Part shown: piece by piece, positions 8,992-17,675 of the stretch | Position numbering within the stretch: the stretch's first letter is position 1 | Layout of the letters: each line of letters begins with the position of its first letter | DNA from: Oscillospiraceae bacterium | Lineage (GTDB): Bacteria; Bacillota; Clostridia; Oscillospirales; Ruminococcaceae | Reading direction: 5' to 3' | DNA: 64,000 nt | NCBI GenBank assembly: GCA_031280965.1 | Contig: JAITFZ010000014.1 | Coordinates: 164,572-228,571 of the forward strand | Made by a program: the position numbers and the translations under genes | The notes under the pieces: generated by a model | The model's database searches: none | What the model was told of the DNA's origin: nothing | The model's input: the letters and a program-made list of their open reading frames with translations, nothing else

Positions 8992-9091
8992 TTATTTTCA
9001 TAAAGTCCTTTCTTCACCAACAGAGGACAGCTTCGTTTTAAAACGAAGCGAAAACGACGTTTTCCCCGTTTAAGTTGTGTTTTGTTTCAAC
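8992..9091 (-). repeat. Interspersed repeat, copy 1 (long form, with palindrome)
   Basis: About 100 bases, read on the minus strand from GTTGAAACAAAACACAAC to GACTTTATGAAAATAA. It covers the last codons and stop of murL and reaches the murD start. It contains the 18-base perfect palindrome CTTCGTTTTAAAACGAAG and ends with AAAGGACTTTATG, which sets up a mini-ORF (ATG AAA ATA AAA TGA, 9001 to 8987) overlapping the murD ATG. Other copies are at 23037-23195 (two) and 46552-46651. Confidence 0.85.
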
Positions 9092-10389
9092 CTCAGTAAC
9101 CTTAAAAATTCATCGGGTACGAAGTTGTTTTCATCGAAATATCCGTCGAGAGGAGCGGGGGTTTCGCGTGGGTTTTCGGCGTACTTTTGAAGCAGAAACG
9201 GCAGGTTTTCACGTTTTCTCAACGCTTCTGACAGCGCAAGGTTGATTTCCGCCCTTGTACCCACGCACTCGAAAGGTTTAACTTCGCTCTCATAAGCCAA
9301 ACCATTGAAAATAGTTTCTAATTCGGGGTTGTTGAGCAGGTTTTCATTGAAAACAGCGGTTAGTTTTTCGTCGTTTAAAAACGCCGAAAGCATAATATAA
9401 ACATAAAGACACTTTGCACACTTACAACACCAGGTATTTGTTTTGGAACCGACGTTACAGCTTTGAAAAACACTTAGATATTGCGGAAATTCAATAAACT
9501 TTTTAGTAATCTGCCATTCGCTCAAGGGACGCAAAAAGCTGAAATACTCGGGAAGCCCTGCGCCCGTTTTCACGGTATATTCGCGGAAATCGCGCTCGAA
9601 GTCAATACTTTTACTGTACTGATGATTGACGCCGGTGCTTGTGTTCCCTTCGTTCGCACTGCTTTCGTTCGACAATACGATATACTTTTTTCCTGACAAA
9701 CAGGCAAAAATAAGTGAGGAAAATGCAATTACCGAAGAAAACGGCGTATGACCGTTAAGATAACCGCGTTTATTAAGTTCGAGCAGAGCGGGGTCAATCG
9801 TGCGGGAAACCTTGATAATTTGCGAATCGGCGTAACCTGCGGTTTTCGCGCAGTCCAACGCGCTTTGAATATTTCCGGCAATGTAACAGACGCCGGTTTC
9901 TTTTTGCGCCCTAAGCAGTTCAAGCGTAACCACGCTGTCTTTGCCGCCGCCGACGGGAATTAAGCAACCCGATAAATCAAGCTTTCCCGGCGGACGCAAC
10001 TTCTCGCCTGTTGCATATATTTGCATAAAATCATCATCGGCTTCTATGCTGTTGCGATAGAAAAATTCACCGAGACCGTTCCGGTACAGTTTCTTCCACC
10101 AGTTTATCTGCCATTCGTCAAGCGCTCCGCACCTAACCTCGACAATCGGCGGGCAGACACACTTCCAGTAGCTGATAAGTTCAGCCATGCCGAGATTAAA
10201 AGCTAATAATTCTATATCTGCACCTTTCGTATCAAAATCGAACGTCCATTTAGGTGAAAAGAAAAACTCATCGTCAGAACCGCTCCCCGAAACAGAAAAA
10301 TTAAAATAAATTGTTCCGCCCGATATTCCGTAATCGTGATAGATAAGCCTTTCATGCTTCCTGCGTAATTCGGTATATTTACTATTCAT
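9070..10389 (-). CDS. murL: MurL-type UDP-MurNAc-L-Ala-L-Glu epimerase
   Basis: 439 residues. A PP-loop ATP site (PVGGGKDSVV, GGGKDS at residues 147-152) and later NESSANEGN, NHQYSKSIDFE and a Cys cluster (CNVGSKTNTWCCKCAKC) match MurL, first known from Xanthomonas. There it epimerises the terminal L-Glu of UDP-MurNAc-L-Ala-L-Glu to D-Glu with ATP, giving the normal precursor without glutamate racemase. The gene lies just upstream of a MurD-type ligase with an altered glutamate loop, the expected partner. Its last six codons and stop lie within an interspersed repeat. Family call by motif memory; not verified by search. Confidence 0.82.
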   Translation of the reverse strand: MNSKYTELRRKHERLIYHDYGISGGTIYFNFSVSGSGSDDEFFFSPKWTFDFDTKGADIELLAFNLGMAELISYWKCVCPPIVEVRCGALDEWQINWWKKLYRNGLGEFFYRNSIEADDDFMQIYATGEKLRPPGKLDLSGCLIPVGGGKDSVVTLELLRAQKETGVCYIAGNIQSALDCAKTAGYADSQIIKVSRTIDPALLELNKRGYLNGHTPFSSVIAFSSLIFACLSGKKYIVLSNESSANEGNTSTGVNHQYSKSIDFERDFREYTVKTGAGLPEYFSFLRPLSEWQITKKFIEFPQYLSVFQSCNVGSKTNTWCCKCAKCLYVYIMLSAFLNDEKLTAVFNENLLNNPELETIFNGLAYESEVKPFECVGTRAEINLALSEALRKRENLPFLLQKYAENPRETPAPLDGYFDENNFVPDEFLRLLRLKQNTT

Positions 10390-10410
10390 AACGCTCCTTT
10401 GAGATTTATG

Positions 10411-10439
10411 TTGAATTTTAGCGAATAATATGTTAAAAT
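10411..10439 (+). promoter_or_regulatory. Sigma-A-type promoter for the propeller gene
   Basis: TTGAAT, 17-base spacer, TAAAAT, 37 bases before the ATG at 10476. A GGAGAACAG ribosome binding site lies between. Confidence 0.65.
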
Positions 10440-10475
10440 AAATAAAGAGTCAGATTTTTACGGAGAACAGCAAAA

Positions 10476-12794
10476 ATGATTGAAGTTATAAACGCAGGCG
10501 TATTCTTGACCGAAATAAAGAAGCTGAACCTTTCGGGCAGAGATTTTCTTGAAATAATCGGGAATTCCAAAATAAGCAACGATATTTACAGCGAAATAAA
10601 GGAAAGCGACGGGCTTACCTACGAGCGGTTGGTGGAGCTTTTAGAGGGGTCGGCGTTAGTTTCCGGTGATTATGCGCGGCTCTTAAAGGACGCATCGGCA
10701 CTTGCGCGGCTTCGCGAACATCAGAACCGCAAAAAAAGCGAGGAAAAATTAAGCTTAGCTTTAGTTCAGGCGCAGAAGCGGCTCGAAGAGCAGGAACGCT
10801 TAGAGCGGTTAGAAGCTTCGAGAAAAGCTGAACAGCTTTTAACCGAGGCGCGCAAAAAAATCAAAGAAGAGCGGCAACGGGAAAATTCCGCAACGCGTGA
10901 AGTTACGAAAACCTTAGAAATCCCCGTTTCTGATGACGTTTCTGCAATTGAAGGCGGTGCTTTTGAAGCTGAAGCGGATTTTTCCGAAGAAAGCGGAGCT
11001 TATGCAATCGGGGAAGATGGCGAAATCACCCAAAACGAAGACGAAGATGATGACGACGATGAAATAATTCATGTTTCCGCCGCCGATAATAAAGGTGCAT
11101 TAGTTTTCTGCTTTTTTATGGCACTTGTTTTAACATGCGCGAGTTTTGCCGTGCGCTGGTTTATGACGGGTTCCTTCCTGATTGAAAGAGAGCGGGCGAT
11201 TGTTCTCTTTGTGCCGGAAACTTACTTTGAGCTTGCCGAAAGGCTTCTCGGCGCAGGTGATTCGCCGTCAATACGGGAAGCGCCGGAAATAATCCATAAA
11301 ACAACAACCGCGGAAAACCCGCGCAAAACTCTGCTTTTTAACGAACGGTATATTTTCAATATAATGGATAATACAATATTTGCGATTGAATTCCAAAGCG
11401 GAAGCATGAGCAAGGTTGCCGAAATCGAGTACTACGGAGAACAAATACGCGAGATGTATCTGCTGAATGAGCGGCTTTACGTAATATCCGAGTTTGAATC
11501 CGAGCGAAGCTACAGGCATGAAGAAGTTATTTTAGCAGGCGGCGGCGTTCATGAAACGGCAGACCCGCCGGAAATAACATTAATAGAGGGCGATTTCACG
11601 CAGAAAATGGTTTCCGTGCGTGTTTATAATGCGCGGGATTTTAAAGTTCAGCCGGAGCTTACGTTTACGGCAGACGGCGGGTACAACACAGTTTTGCTTC
11701 ATAAGAACAAATTGATTTTAGCAACCGACTATACCCCGCACGAACCTCGCGCCCACAGCGACTTAACGGCGTTTGTGCCGGCTTATTTCATGGACGGTGA
11801 GATGAATTTTGCGGATATGTCTAATATTTACGCGCCGCCCGCCCCGCTTATGAATACTGATATGACTGTAATAAGTGTGATTGACGGTGAAAGCGCGGCT
11901 GTGTTCGTGACAGCCGGCGGCGCAGGAAGCGTTTATTTAGGTGAAGACGCGCTCTTCATCGCACAAACGGCAGGGAAAAAATCGCGGCTTATAAGGCTCG
12001 ATGTAACGGGCGAAAATGAACAGGAAGCCTCTGCGGCGTCTATATTCTGCGATATAGACGGTGTAATTCCCGTCGGCGCCGTCAGCGAGCGGCACAGCAT
12101 ACTGCGTGTCGGCGCATATAACAACGATAAGGGCGCACTTTATATCTTTAACAACGAGCTTGATTTACTTTCAAGGGTTATAAATATAGGAAACGAGCCC
12201 CCCCGAAGTATATTGTTTGACAACTCATTTGTATATTTCATCGGAGACAGGCTTTATGTCTTTGACACAACAAATCCGGGCGATGTTACGCCGGCTGATG
12301 AACCGTTCGCACATATATATTCCGACGATTTTCTTAGAATTTCCGCCCTTGAAAGGCTTGAGATTGCCGTTGAGGTTGATGCAGACGGCAGACGTGCGGG
12401 GATTCGCCTGAATGTGCATAAAGGTGAATCAGTGACTGCGACACATTTAATTACTGCTGAAAGCAATGTTGCCGGAAATTGGAATCCTTTTCTGTTTACA
12501 GATGCGGAATATGACAAAGAAGCGGTTTTCATATGTGAACAAAAGGGCATAATAATTATACCGATTAAATATTCTAACGGCATCGCCGATATAGAGAAGG
12601 TTTTAATTTTTGATTATGACGGGGCAAATCTTACAAAAAGAAATGAAATTGTATATGTTTACGAACTCGGCGGCGGCAACGAGCGGCGGCGCGCCATACT
12701 TGCCGATGGTTATATTTATAGCTTCTGGGGTATGACGGCGGTCAGCGCGGGCGCGGCTGACGGGGTTGTGGCTGATAAAATCGAATTACAATAG
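10476..12794 (+). CDS. Membrane-anchored beta-propeller protein
   Basis: 772 residues. Order of parts: a cytoplasmic N-terminal region (1-80); a charged coiled coil at about 85-150 (KSEEKLSLALVQAQKRLEEQ onward); a very acidic linker (EDEDDDDDEI near 190); one membrane helix (LVFCFFMALVLTCASFAVRWF, about 209-230); then some 530 extracellular residues rich in beta strands, with repeated units such as LLHKNKLILATD and LFDNSFVYFIGDRLYVFD. The outer part resembles the secreted C-terminal beta-propeller family distantly related to WD40. Probably a scaffold or sensor linking envelope and cytoplasm; no catalytic motif found. It stands alone between divergent murL and hprK. Confidence 0.72.
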   Translation: MIEVINAGVFLTEIKKLNLSGRDFLEIIGNSKISNDIYSEIKESDGLTYERLVELLEGSALVSGDYARLLKDASALARLREHQNRKKSEEKLSLALVQAQKRLEEQERLERLEASRKAEQLLTEARKKIKEERQRENSATREVTKTLEIPVSDDVSAIEGGAFEAEADFSEESGAYAIGEDGEITQNEDEDDDDDEIIHVSAADNKGALVFCFFMALVLTCASFAVRWFMTGSFLIERERAIVLFVPETYFELAERLLGAGDSPSIREAPEIIHKTTTAENPRKTLLFNERYIFNIMDNTIFAIEFQSGSMSKVAEIEYYGEQIREMYLLNERLYVISEFESERSYRHEEVILAGGGVHETADPPEITLIEGDFTQKMVSVRVYNARDFKVQPELTFTADGGYNTVLLHKNKLILATDYTPHEPRAHSDLTAFVPAYFMDGEMNFADMSNIYAPPAPLMNTDMTVISVIDGESAAVFVTAGGAGSVYLGEDALFIAQTAGKKSRLIRLDVTGENEQEASAASIFCDIDGVIPVGAVSERHSILRVGAYNNDKGALYIFNNELDLLSRVINIGNEPPRSILFDNSFVYFIGDRLYVFDTTNPGDVTPADEPFAHIYSDDFLRISALERLEIAVEVDADGRRAGIRLNVHKGESVTATHLITAESNVAGNWNPFLFTDAEYDKEAVFICEQKGIIIIPIKYSNGIADIEKVLIFDYDGANLTKRNEIVYVYELGGGNERRRAILADGYIYSFWGMTAVSAGAADGVVADKIELQ

Positions 12795-12848
12795 TTTCTC
12801 ATACCTTAATCTTTATTCTATCATATTTTTAAATATATAGCAATACCT

Positions 12849-12878
12849 GTTGAAATTCTTTCAACTATATAGTATACT
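12849..12878 (+). promoter_or_regulatory. Promoter with overlapping inverted repeat before hprK
   Basis: TTGAAA (12850), 17-base spacer, TATACT (12873). The -35 box is part of a perfect inverted repeat GTTGAAA-TTC-TTTCAAC at 12849-12865, which could be an operator. It probably drives hprK-murB-rapZ-whiA-aroB. Confidence 0.72.
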
Positions 12879-12964
12879 TAAAATATTGGGATGATATAGA
12901 AGAAGACGAACCTTCCCACGATGAGATTTTAGCGTTTGAAGAGTATTGTGCAAGAAAAAATTAA
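12854..12964 (+). pseudogene. Startless coding remnant upstream of hprK
   Basis: An open frame with no start codon runs across the promoter and ends at 12964 with a protein-like acidic tail (WDDIEEDEPSHDEILAFEEY, then CARKN). The ending recalls C-termini of small ribbon-helix-helix antitoxins, but that is only a resemblance. It may be the surviving 3' end of a deleted gene whose DNA now carries the hprK promoter, or chance. Confidence 0.3.
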
Positions 12965-12996
12965 TAAGAAAAAATAAAAAACAGAAAGGAAATCAA

Positions 12997-13962
12997 ATGC
13001 CACAAGAATTTTACGTAGGACTTGACGTATTGGTAAAGGAATTCGAGTTAGAAGCGCTGTATTCGCCGTCCGACCTGTCCGAAATCCACATTAAAAACAA
13101 CGATGTAAACCGCCCTGGCTTACAGCTCGTGGGGTTCTACGAGTATTATGACAACAGCCGTATTCAAATAGCTGGGAAAGCCGAATTCGCCTACTTAGGA
13201 CTATATAATGAGGAGGAAAGGAACGAGGTTTTCAACAGGCTGTTTGCAACCAACCCGCCGGTGTTTATAATTGCGCGGGAGATTGACATTGAGCCGTTTC
13301 CTGAAATTATGTCTGTAGCGGCGATTCACAAAGTGCCGGTGCTTAGAAGCAAGGAAAGCACGTCAACCTTTATGGCGAAATTAATCGCTTTCCTAAACAT
13401 AAAACTCGCGCCGCGGATTACGCGCCACGGTGTACTGATTGAAGTTTACGGCGAAGGTATGCTTATTTTAGGTGACAGCGGTGTGGGTAAGAGCGAAACG
13501 GCAATCGAGCTTATTAAGCGCGGACACAGGCTGATTGCGGACGACGCGGTTGAAATCCGCCGCACATCCAATATAACATTAGTCGGAAGTTCACCCGATA
13601 ATATTCGCCACTTCCTTGAACTGCGCGGAGTCGGTATTATAAATGCCCGCCAGCTTTTCGGTATAGGTGCTGTTAAAGTTTCGGAGAAAATCGACCTTGT
13701 TGTTGAGATGGAGCTTTGGAATCCCGAGAAAGTCTACGAACGTATGGGCATGGATAATCATTATATGGCTATTTTGGGCGTAAAAATCCCGCACCTGACT
13801 ATTCCCGTTAAGCCGGGGCGTAACTTAGCTGTAATTCTTGAAGTTGCGGCGATGAACAACCGTCAGAAAAAGATGGGTTACAATGCGGCACAGGAGCTTC
13901 TTGACAATTTGGGACTTAATATAGAAGCAAGCGACACCGTCAAAGATTGGGAACACAGCTGA
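12997..13962 (+). CDS. hprK: HPr kinase/phosphorylase
   Basis: 321 residues from the ATG at 12997, which follows GAAAGGA; an earlier in-frame ATG at 12946 has no ribosome binding site. It phosphorylates Ser46 of HPr with ATP or pyrophosphate and reverses the reaction, controlling carbon catabolite repression in Firmicutes. Visible: the catalytic region RITRHGVLIEVYGEG, Walker A GDSGVGKSE near residue 158, the family signature LELRGVGIINARQLFG, and the C-terminal NRQKKMGYNAAQEL. First gene of a likely operon with murB, rapZ, whiA and aroB. Confidence 0.97.
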   Translation: MPQEFYVGLDVLVKEFELEALYSPSDLSEIHIKNNDVNRPGLQLVGFYEYYDNSRIQIAGKAEFAYLGLYNEEERNEVFNRLFATNPPVFIIAREIDIEPFPEIMSVAAIHKVPVLRSKESTSTFMAKLIAFLNIKLAPRITRHGVLIEVYGEGMLILGDSGVGKSETAIELIKRGHRLIADDAVEIRRTSNITLVGSSPDNIRHFLELRGVGIINARQLFGIGAVKVSEKIDLVVEMELWNPEKVYERMGMDNHYMAILGVKIPHLTIPVKPGRNLAVILEVAAMNNRQKKMGYNAAQELLDNLGLNIEASDTVKDWEHS

Positions 13963-14010
13963 TACAGGATTTAGGTTTTATGAGTCAGGGATTCAGAATA
14001 GAATATAACT

Positions 14011-14895
14011 ATGATTAATTATAATAAAATTGAAAAAATATGCAGGAAATACGGTGCGGATTTTGAAATAAACGCGCCGCTTGCGCTGTACACAACCTTT
14101 AAAATCGGCGGACCGTGCGATTTTCTGATTAAAATTAATAATCAAGAGTTAGTTAGCGAGATTGTGAAAAGCGAAATCCCTTTTCGCATACTCGGAAACG
14201 GCAGTAACGTGTTAGTGAAAGACGAGGGAATACGAGGTGCGGTATTGCTGTTCGGTCGGGATTTCGCAAATGTTTTCACAGACAACGAAAATGCTTACTG
14301 TGAAGCGGGTGCGAACCTGACAAGCGTTTGTCATACGATGCGGGACGCTTCGCTGACAGGTTTAGAGTTCGCTTACGGTATTCCCGGAACAGTCGGAGGC
14401 GCGGTTTATATGAACGCGGGAGCCTATGACGGCGAAATCTCAAATGTTTTGGTTTACGCAGAATACATTGATGAAGACGGCGTAATAAAAAGGCTTAACG
14501 AAGGCTTTTCTTATAGGAAAAGCTCGTTTATGAGTGCAAAAAGAGTAATAACAAGCGCGAGTTTTAAACTGCAAAAAGGCGATAAAGCGCAAATTGCCGC
14601 GAAAATGGAAGATTTCATGAATCGGCGCAGGGATAAGCAACCGCTTGAATTCCCGAGTGCGGGCAGTACGTTTAAAAGACCGGAAGGCGACTATGCGTCA
14701 AGATTAATTGACGTGTGCGGCTTGAAAGGTTTTTCTGTCGGCGGCGCGCAGGTAAGCGAGAAACATGCAGGCTTTATTATCAACAAAGGCAACGCAACCT
14801 GTAAAGATGTATTGAAACTCACAGAAGCGGTGAAAGAGCGGGTTTTCAAGGAAACAGGATTCATGCTTGAACGGGAAGTTGAGGTGCTTGGATAA
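14011..14895 (+). CDS. murB: UDP-N-acetylenolpyruvoylglucosamine reductase
   Basis: 294 residues, the short Gram-positive type. It reduces the enolpyruvyl group made by MurA to UDP-MurNAc using FAD and NADPH. FAD-binding stretches ILGNGSNVLVKDEG and FAYGIPGTVGGAVYMNAGAY are clear, as are the catalytic Arg (YRKSSF) and Ser (SAGSTFKRP); the catalytic Glu is probably in the final EREVEV. It ends 2 bases before rapZ. hprK-murB-rapZ is a common order in Clostridia. Confidence 0.97.
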   Translation: MINYNKIEKICRKYGADFEINAPLALYTTFKIGGPCDFLIKINNQELVSEIVKSEIPFRILGNGSNVLVKDEGIRGAVLLFGRDFANVFTDNENAYCEAGANLTSVCHTMRDASLTGLEFAYGIPGTVGGAVYMNAGAYDGEISNVLVYAEYIDEDGVIKRLNEGFSYRKSSFMSAKRVITSASFKLQKGDKAQIAAKMEDFMNRRRDKQPLEFPSAGSTFKRPEGDYASRLIDVCGLKGFSVGGAQVSEKHAGFIINKGNATCKDVLKLTEAVKERVFKETGFMLEREVEVLG

Positions 14896-14897
14896 TT

Positions 14898-15752
14898 ATG
14901 GAAATTATCATTATAACAGGTTTATCAGGCTCGGGGAAGTCGTGCGTGGCTGATATTTTAGAAGATGCGGGCTACTTTTGCGTGGATAATCTCCCGCCCG
15001 GACTTATCCCGAAATTCGTTGAGGTATGTAAGGATAATTCCGAAATAGAAAAAATCGCGCTTGTAACCGACATTCGCGGCGGTTCGATGTTCCTGTCACT
15101 GCCGGAAAGACTAAAAGAACTGCGCGAACAAGGGTATCGTGTGCGTTTGCTTTACACGGACGCAGAGCCGGAAATTATAAAAAAGCGTTTCAATGAAACG
15201 CGTCGCCGTCACCCGCTGACGGATTTGGCGAAGGGCGACTTAGATAAAGCCGTTGCCGCCGAAAACGAGATTCTCGCGTCATTAAAGCAATCGGCAGACC
15301 TTTATATAGATACCGGCGGGATTGGAGTTTCGCGCCTTAAAGAGCATGTTCTCGAACTGTTAGAGCATGATTTTTCAGCCGCGATGACAATAACCTGTAT
15401 GTCGTTCGGGTTCAAGCACGGGAATATAGGAAGCGGGCAGACGGATTTGCTGTTCGATGTACGGTTTTTGCCAAATCCTTTTTACGAAGACGAGTTAAAG
15501 GAAAAAACCGGACTTGACGCACAGGTGCGCGATTTTGTCATGAATTCGGATTGCACAAAAACACTCATCGCCAAACTTAGCGACCTGCTTGATTTTATGG
15601 TTCCCGAATATGTCAGGGAAGGTAAAAGCCGCCTTACAATAGCGTTCGGGTGTACGGGCGGACGGCACAGAAGCGTGGCGCTTGCCGAATATTTCCGCGA
15701 CCGGCTTTCCGACAAAGGCTACAGCGCGGCAACATTGCATAAAAATATTTAG
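14898..15752 (+). CDS. rapZ: RNase adapter / nucleotide-binding protein RapZ (YvcJ)
   Basis: 284 residues. N-terminal P-loop GLSGSGKS with the following YFCVDNLPPGLIPKF typical of this family, and the C-terminal block SFGFKHGNIG, DVRFLPNPFY and FGCTGGRHRSVALAEYF. In Gram-positives it hydrolyses GTP/ATP and is linked to competence and metabolic signalling; in E. coli it guides RNase E to a small RNA. Its usual companion yvcK is absent between it and whiA. Confidence 0.96.
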   Translation: MEIIIITGLSGSGKSCVADILEDAGYFCVDNLPPGLIPKFVEVCKDNSEIEKIALVTDIRGGSMFLSLPERLKELREQGYRVRLLYTDAEPEIIKKRFNETRRRHPLTDLAKGDLDKAVAAENEILASLKQSADLYIDTGGIGVSRLKEHVLELLEHDFSAAMTITCMSFGFKHGNIGSGQTDLLFDVRFLPNPFYEDELKEKTGLDAQVRDFVMNSDCTKTLIAKLSDLLDFMVPEYVREGKSRLTIAFGCTGGRHRSVALAEYFRDRLSDKGYSAATLHKNI

Positions 15753-15767
15753 GGGTATATAATAATA

Positions 15768-16562
15768 ATGTCCTTTTCAAGTGAAGTTAAAAACGAGCTG
15801 AGCCGAATCCGTGAAACCTTGAAAAATCATCGTAAAATTTTGCTTCACGGTATGCTCTGCGGTTCGCGAAAAGCTGTTCCGGGCATTGAAAACGAACAGG
15901 TGATTGCGCTGTTCAATAAGCTGACGGGTGAATTCGGTACGTATGACGTTAATTATATGAGCGGGATTAACATAAACGGCGGTGACCGCGAAACCGGTTT
16001 ATTTTTGCGAGGTTTATTTTTAACATGCGGGACTGTTTCCGACCCGGGCAAAAACTATCACCTTGAGCTTAGCGTACCTGATGAAAATAAGATAGACGCG
16101 CTGTTTACGCTTATTAATGAAATTGGGATTGCAATAAGGAAATCGACCCGTAAATCCCGTCCGCTTCTCTACATTAAAGAAAGCGAAATGATTTCGGATT
16201 TTCTGACCTTTATAGGAGCGGGGGTAAACTCAATGGAGGTTATGAACGCGAAAATCCTGAAAGAAGTGCGTAATAACGTAAACCGCGCCGTAAATTGCGA
16301 TGCGGCGAACATAGAAAAAACAACCCGTGCCGCCGGGAAGCAAATCGCGGACATAGAGTTGATTTCCGAGAGAAAAGGCGCGGATTTTCTGTCGCCGGAA
16401 TTGCGGCAGATTGCACAATTGCGCCTTAACAATATTGAGATGAGCCTTAAAGAAATCGGCGAGGCGTGTGAGCCGAGGTTAAGCAGAAGCGGAGTTTTTC
16501 ACAGGCTCGAAAAAATTAACAGTATAGCGGAGAAACTAAGGAATGAGCATCAGGAAAATTAA
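15768..16562 (+). CDS. whiA: WhiA-type DNA-binding protein (short form)
   Basis: 264 residues, shorter than the usual 300-330. The N-terminus MSFSSEVKNELSRI and the C-terminal HTH (LSPELRQIAQLRLNNIEMSL, then RSGVFHRLEKI) are typical. The middle corresponds to the two LAGLIDADG-like repeats, of which FLRGLFLTCGTVSDP is recognisable but shortened. WhiA affects cell division and chromosome segregation in Firmicutes. The end overlaps the aroB start by 20 bases, so the two are coupled. Assignment is supported by rapZ upstream. Confidence 0.88.
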   Translation: MSFSSEVKNELSRIRETLKNHRKILLHGMLCGSRKAVPGIENEQVIALFNKLTGEFGTYDVNYMSGININGGDRETGLFLRGLFLTCGTVSDPGKNYHLELSVPDENKIDALFTLINEIGIAIRKSTRKSRPLLYIKESEMISDFLTFIGAGVNSMEVMNAKILKEVRNNVNRAVNCDAANIEKTTRAAGKQIADIELISERKGADFLSPELRQIAQLRLNNIEMSLKEIGEACEPRLSRSGVFHRLEKINSIAEKLRNEHQEN

Positions 16563-17649
16563 AATTAATGCCGGGCGCTCTTATAATGTAATCATCGGAA
16601 AAGGTTTACTGGCGGATTTGGCGGAGCATTTACCGTATTTTAAAGGCGGTACCGCTGTTATAATTACCGACAGTAATGTTTTTCCGCTTTATGAGCAAAA
16701 AGCCCGCAAGTCGCTTGAAAGCGCGGGTTACAGGGTGCTGACACATGCTTTTGAAAGCGGCGAGAAGCATAAGACGACCGATGAATTAGTTAGTATACTT
16801 AACTTTTTAGCCGATAATAAAGTCACCCGCTCCGACTTCATAATCGCGCTCGGCGGCGGGATTACCGGAGATATGGCGGGCTTCGCCGCGGGAATTTATC
16901 TGCGCGGAATCGGGTATGTTCAAGTCCCGACGACATTACTCGCCGCCGTAGATTCCTCGGTTGGCGGGAAGACGGCGGTGAACTTAAACGCCGGAAAGAA
17001 TTTAGCGGGGCTGTTTTATCAGCCGAAAGCCGTAATCTGCGACCCCGATACCTTTGAAACACTCGATGACTTAACATTTGCCGACGGCGTTTCGGAAGCG
17101 GTGAAGCACGGCTTTATAACCGATGAAGGTTTCTTTCGCAGGCTGAGCGGTAAAACCCGCGCAGAATATATGAACGATATAATTGAAATTATTGCGCGAA
17201 ATGTCGAAATTAAGGGCGGAATCGTGGAAGCTGATGAATTTGAGCAGGGGAGAAGGCAGTTGCTTAATTTCGGGCATACGGCAGGACATGCGATTGAAAA
17301 ATGCACAAACCACTCCGTTTCACACGGACAAGCCGTTGCGGCGGGAATGGTTTTGATGAGCAGAGCGGCGTATAAAAAAGGTTTCTGCTACTGCGATTAC
17401 TCGCAGGAAATAAAAGCGGCTTTTTCGGGTTTTTTAGGTACTTTTAATATACATTTAAGCGCAGAGCAATTGTATGAAGTTGCGCTTTCGGATAAAAAAA
17501 GAAGCGGAAAGACACCCTCTGCGGGAGGAGCGTCCTCTGCGGGAGGAAAAATTAATATAATAATCCCTGAACGTATCGGAAAATGCGTTGTTAAGGAAAT
17601 TGAAGCGGCGGAACTTCTTGATGTATTTAAGGCGGGGTTATTTGTATAA
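16543..17649 (+). CDS. aroB: 3-dehydroquinate synthase
   Basis: 368 residues. It converts DAHP to 3-dehydroquinate, the second step of the shikimate pathway, using NAD and a metal. Motifs: ALGGGITGDMAGFAAG, QVPTTLLAAVDSSVGGKTAVN and metal-binding LLNFGHTAGHAIE. Near the C-terminus an in-frame duplicated segment (SAGGASSAGG, 17518-17550) looks like a small tandem expansion in a surface loop. It overlaps whiA, an unusual partner for a shikimate gene. Confidence 0.96.
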   Translation: MSIRKIKINAGRSYNVIIGKGLLADLAEHLPYFKGGTAVIITDSNVFPLYEQKARKSLESAGYRVLTHAFESGEKHKTTDELVSILNFLADNKVTRSDFIIALGGGITGDMAGFAAGIYLRGIGYVQVPTTLLAAVDSSVGGKTAVNLNAGKNLAGLFYQPKAVICDPDTFETLDDLTFADGVSEAVKHGFITDEGFFRRLSGKTRAEYMNDIIEIIARNVEIKGGIVEADEFEQGRRQLLNFGHTAGHAIEKCTNHSVSHGQAVAAGMVLMSRAAYKKGFCYCDYSQEIKAAFSGFLGTFNIHLSAEQLYEVALSDKKRSGKTPSAGGASSAGGKINIIIPERIGKCVVKEIEAAELLDVFKAGLFV

Positions 17650-17675
17650 TGTGAAATTCCGCCCCCTTAAATCTT

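Noticed and set aside
17518-17550. Duplicated CTCTGCGGGAGGA unit in aroB as a regulatory repeat
   Set aside because: It stays in frame as SAGGASSAGG within a loop of an intact enzyme; best read as a small coding duplication.
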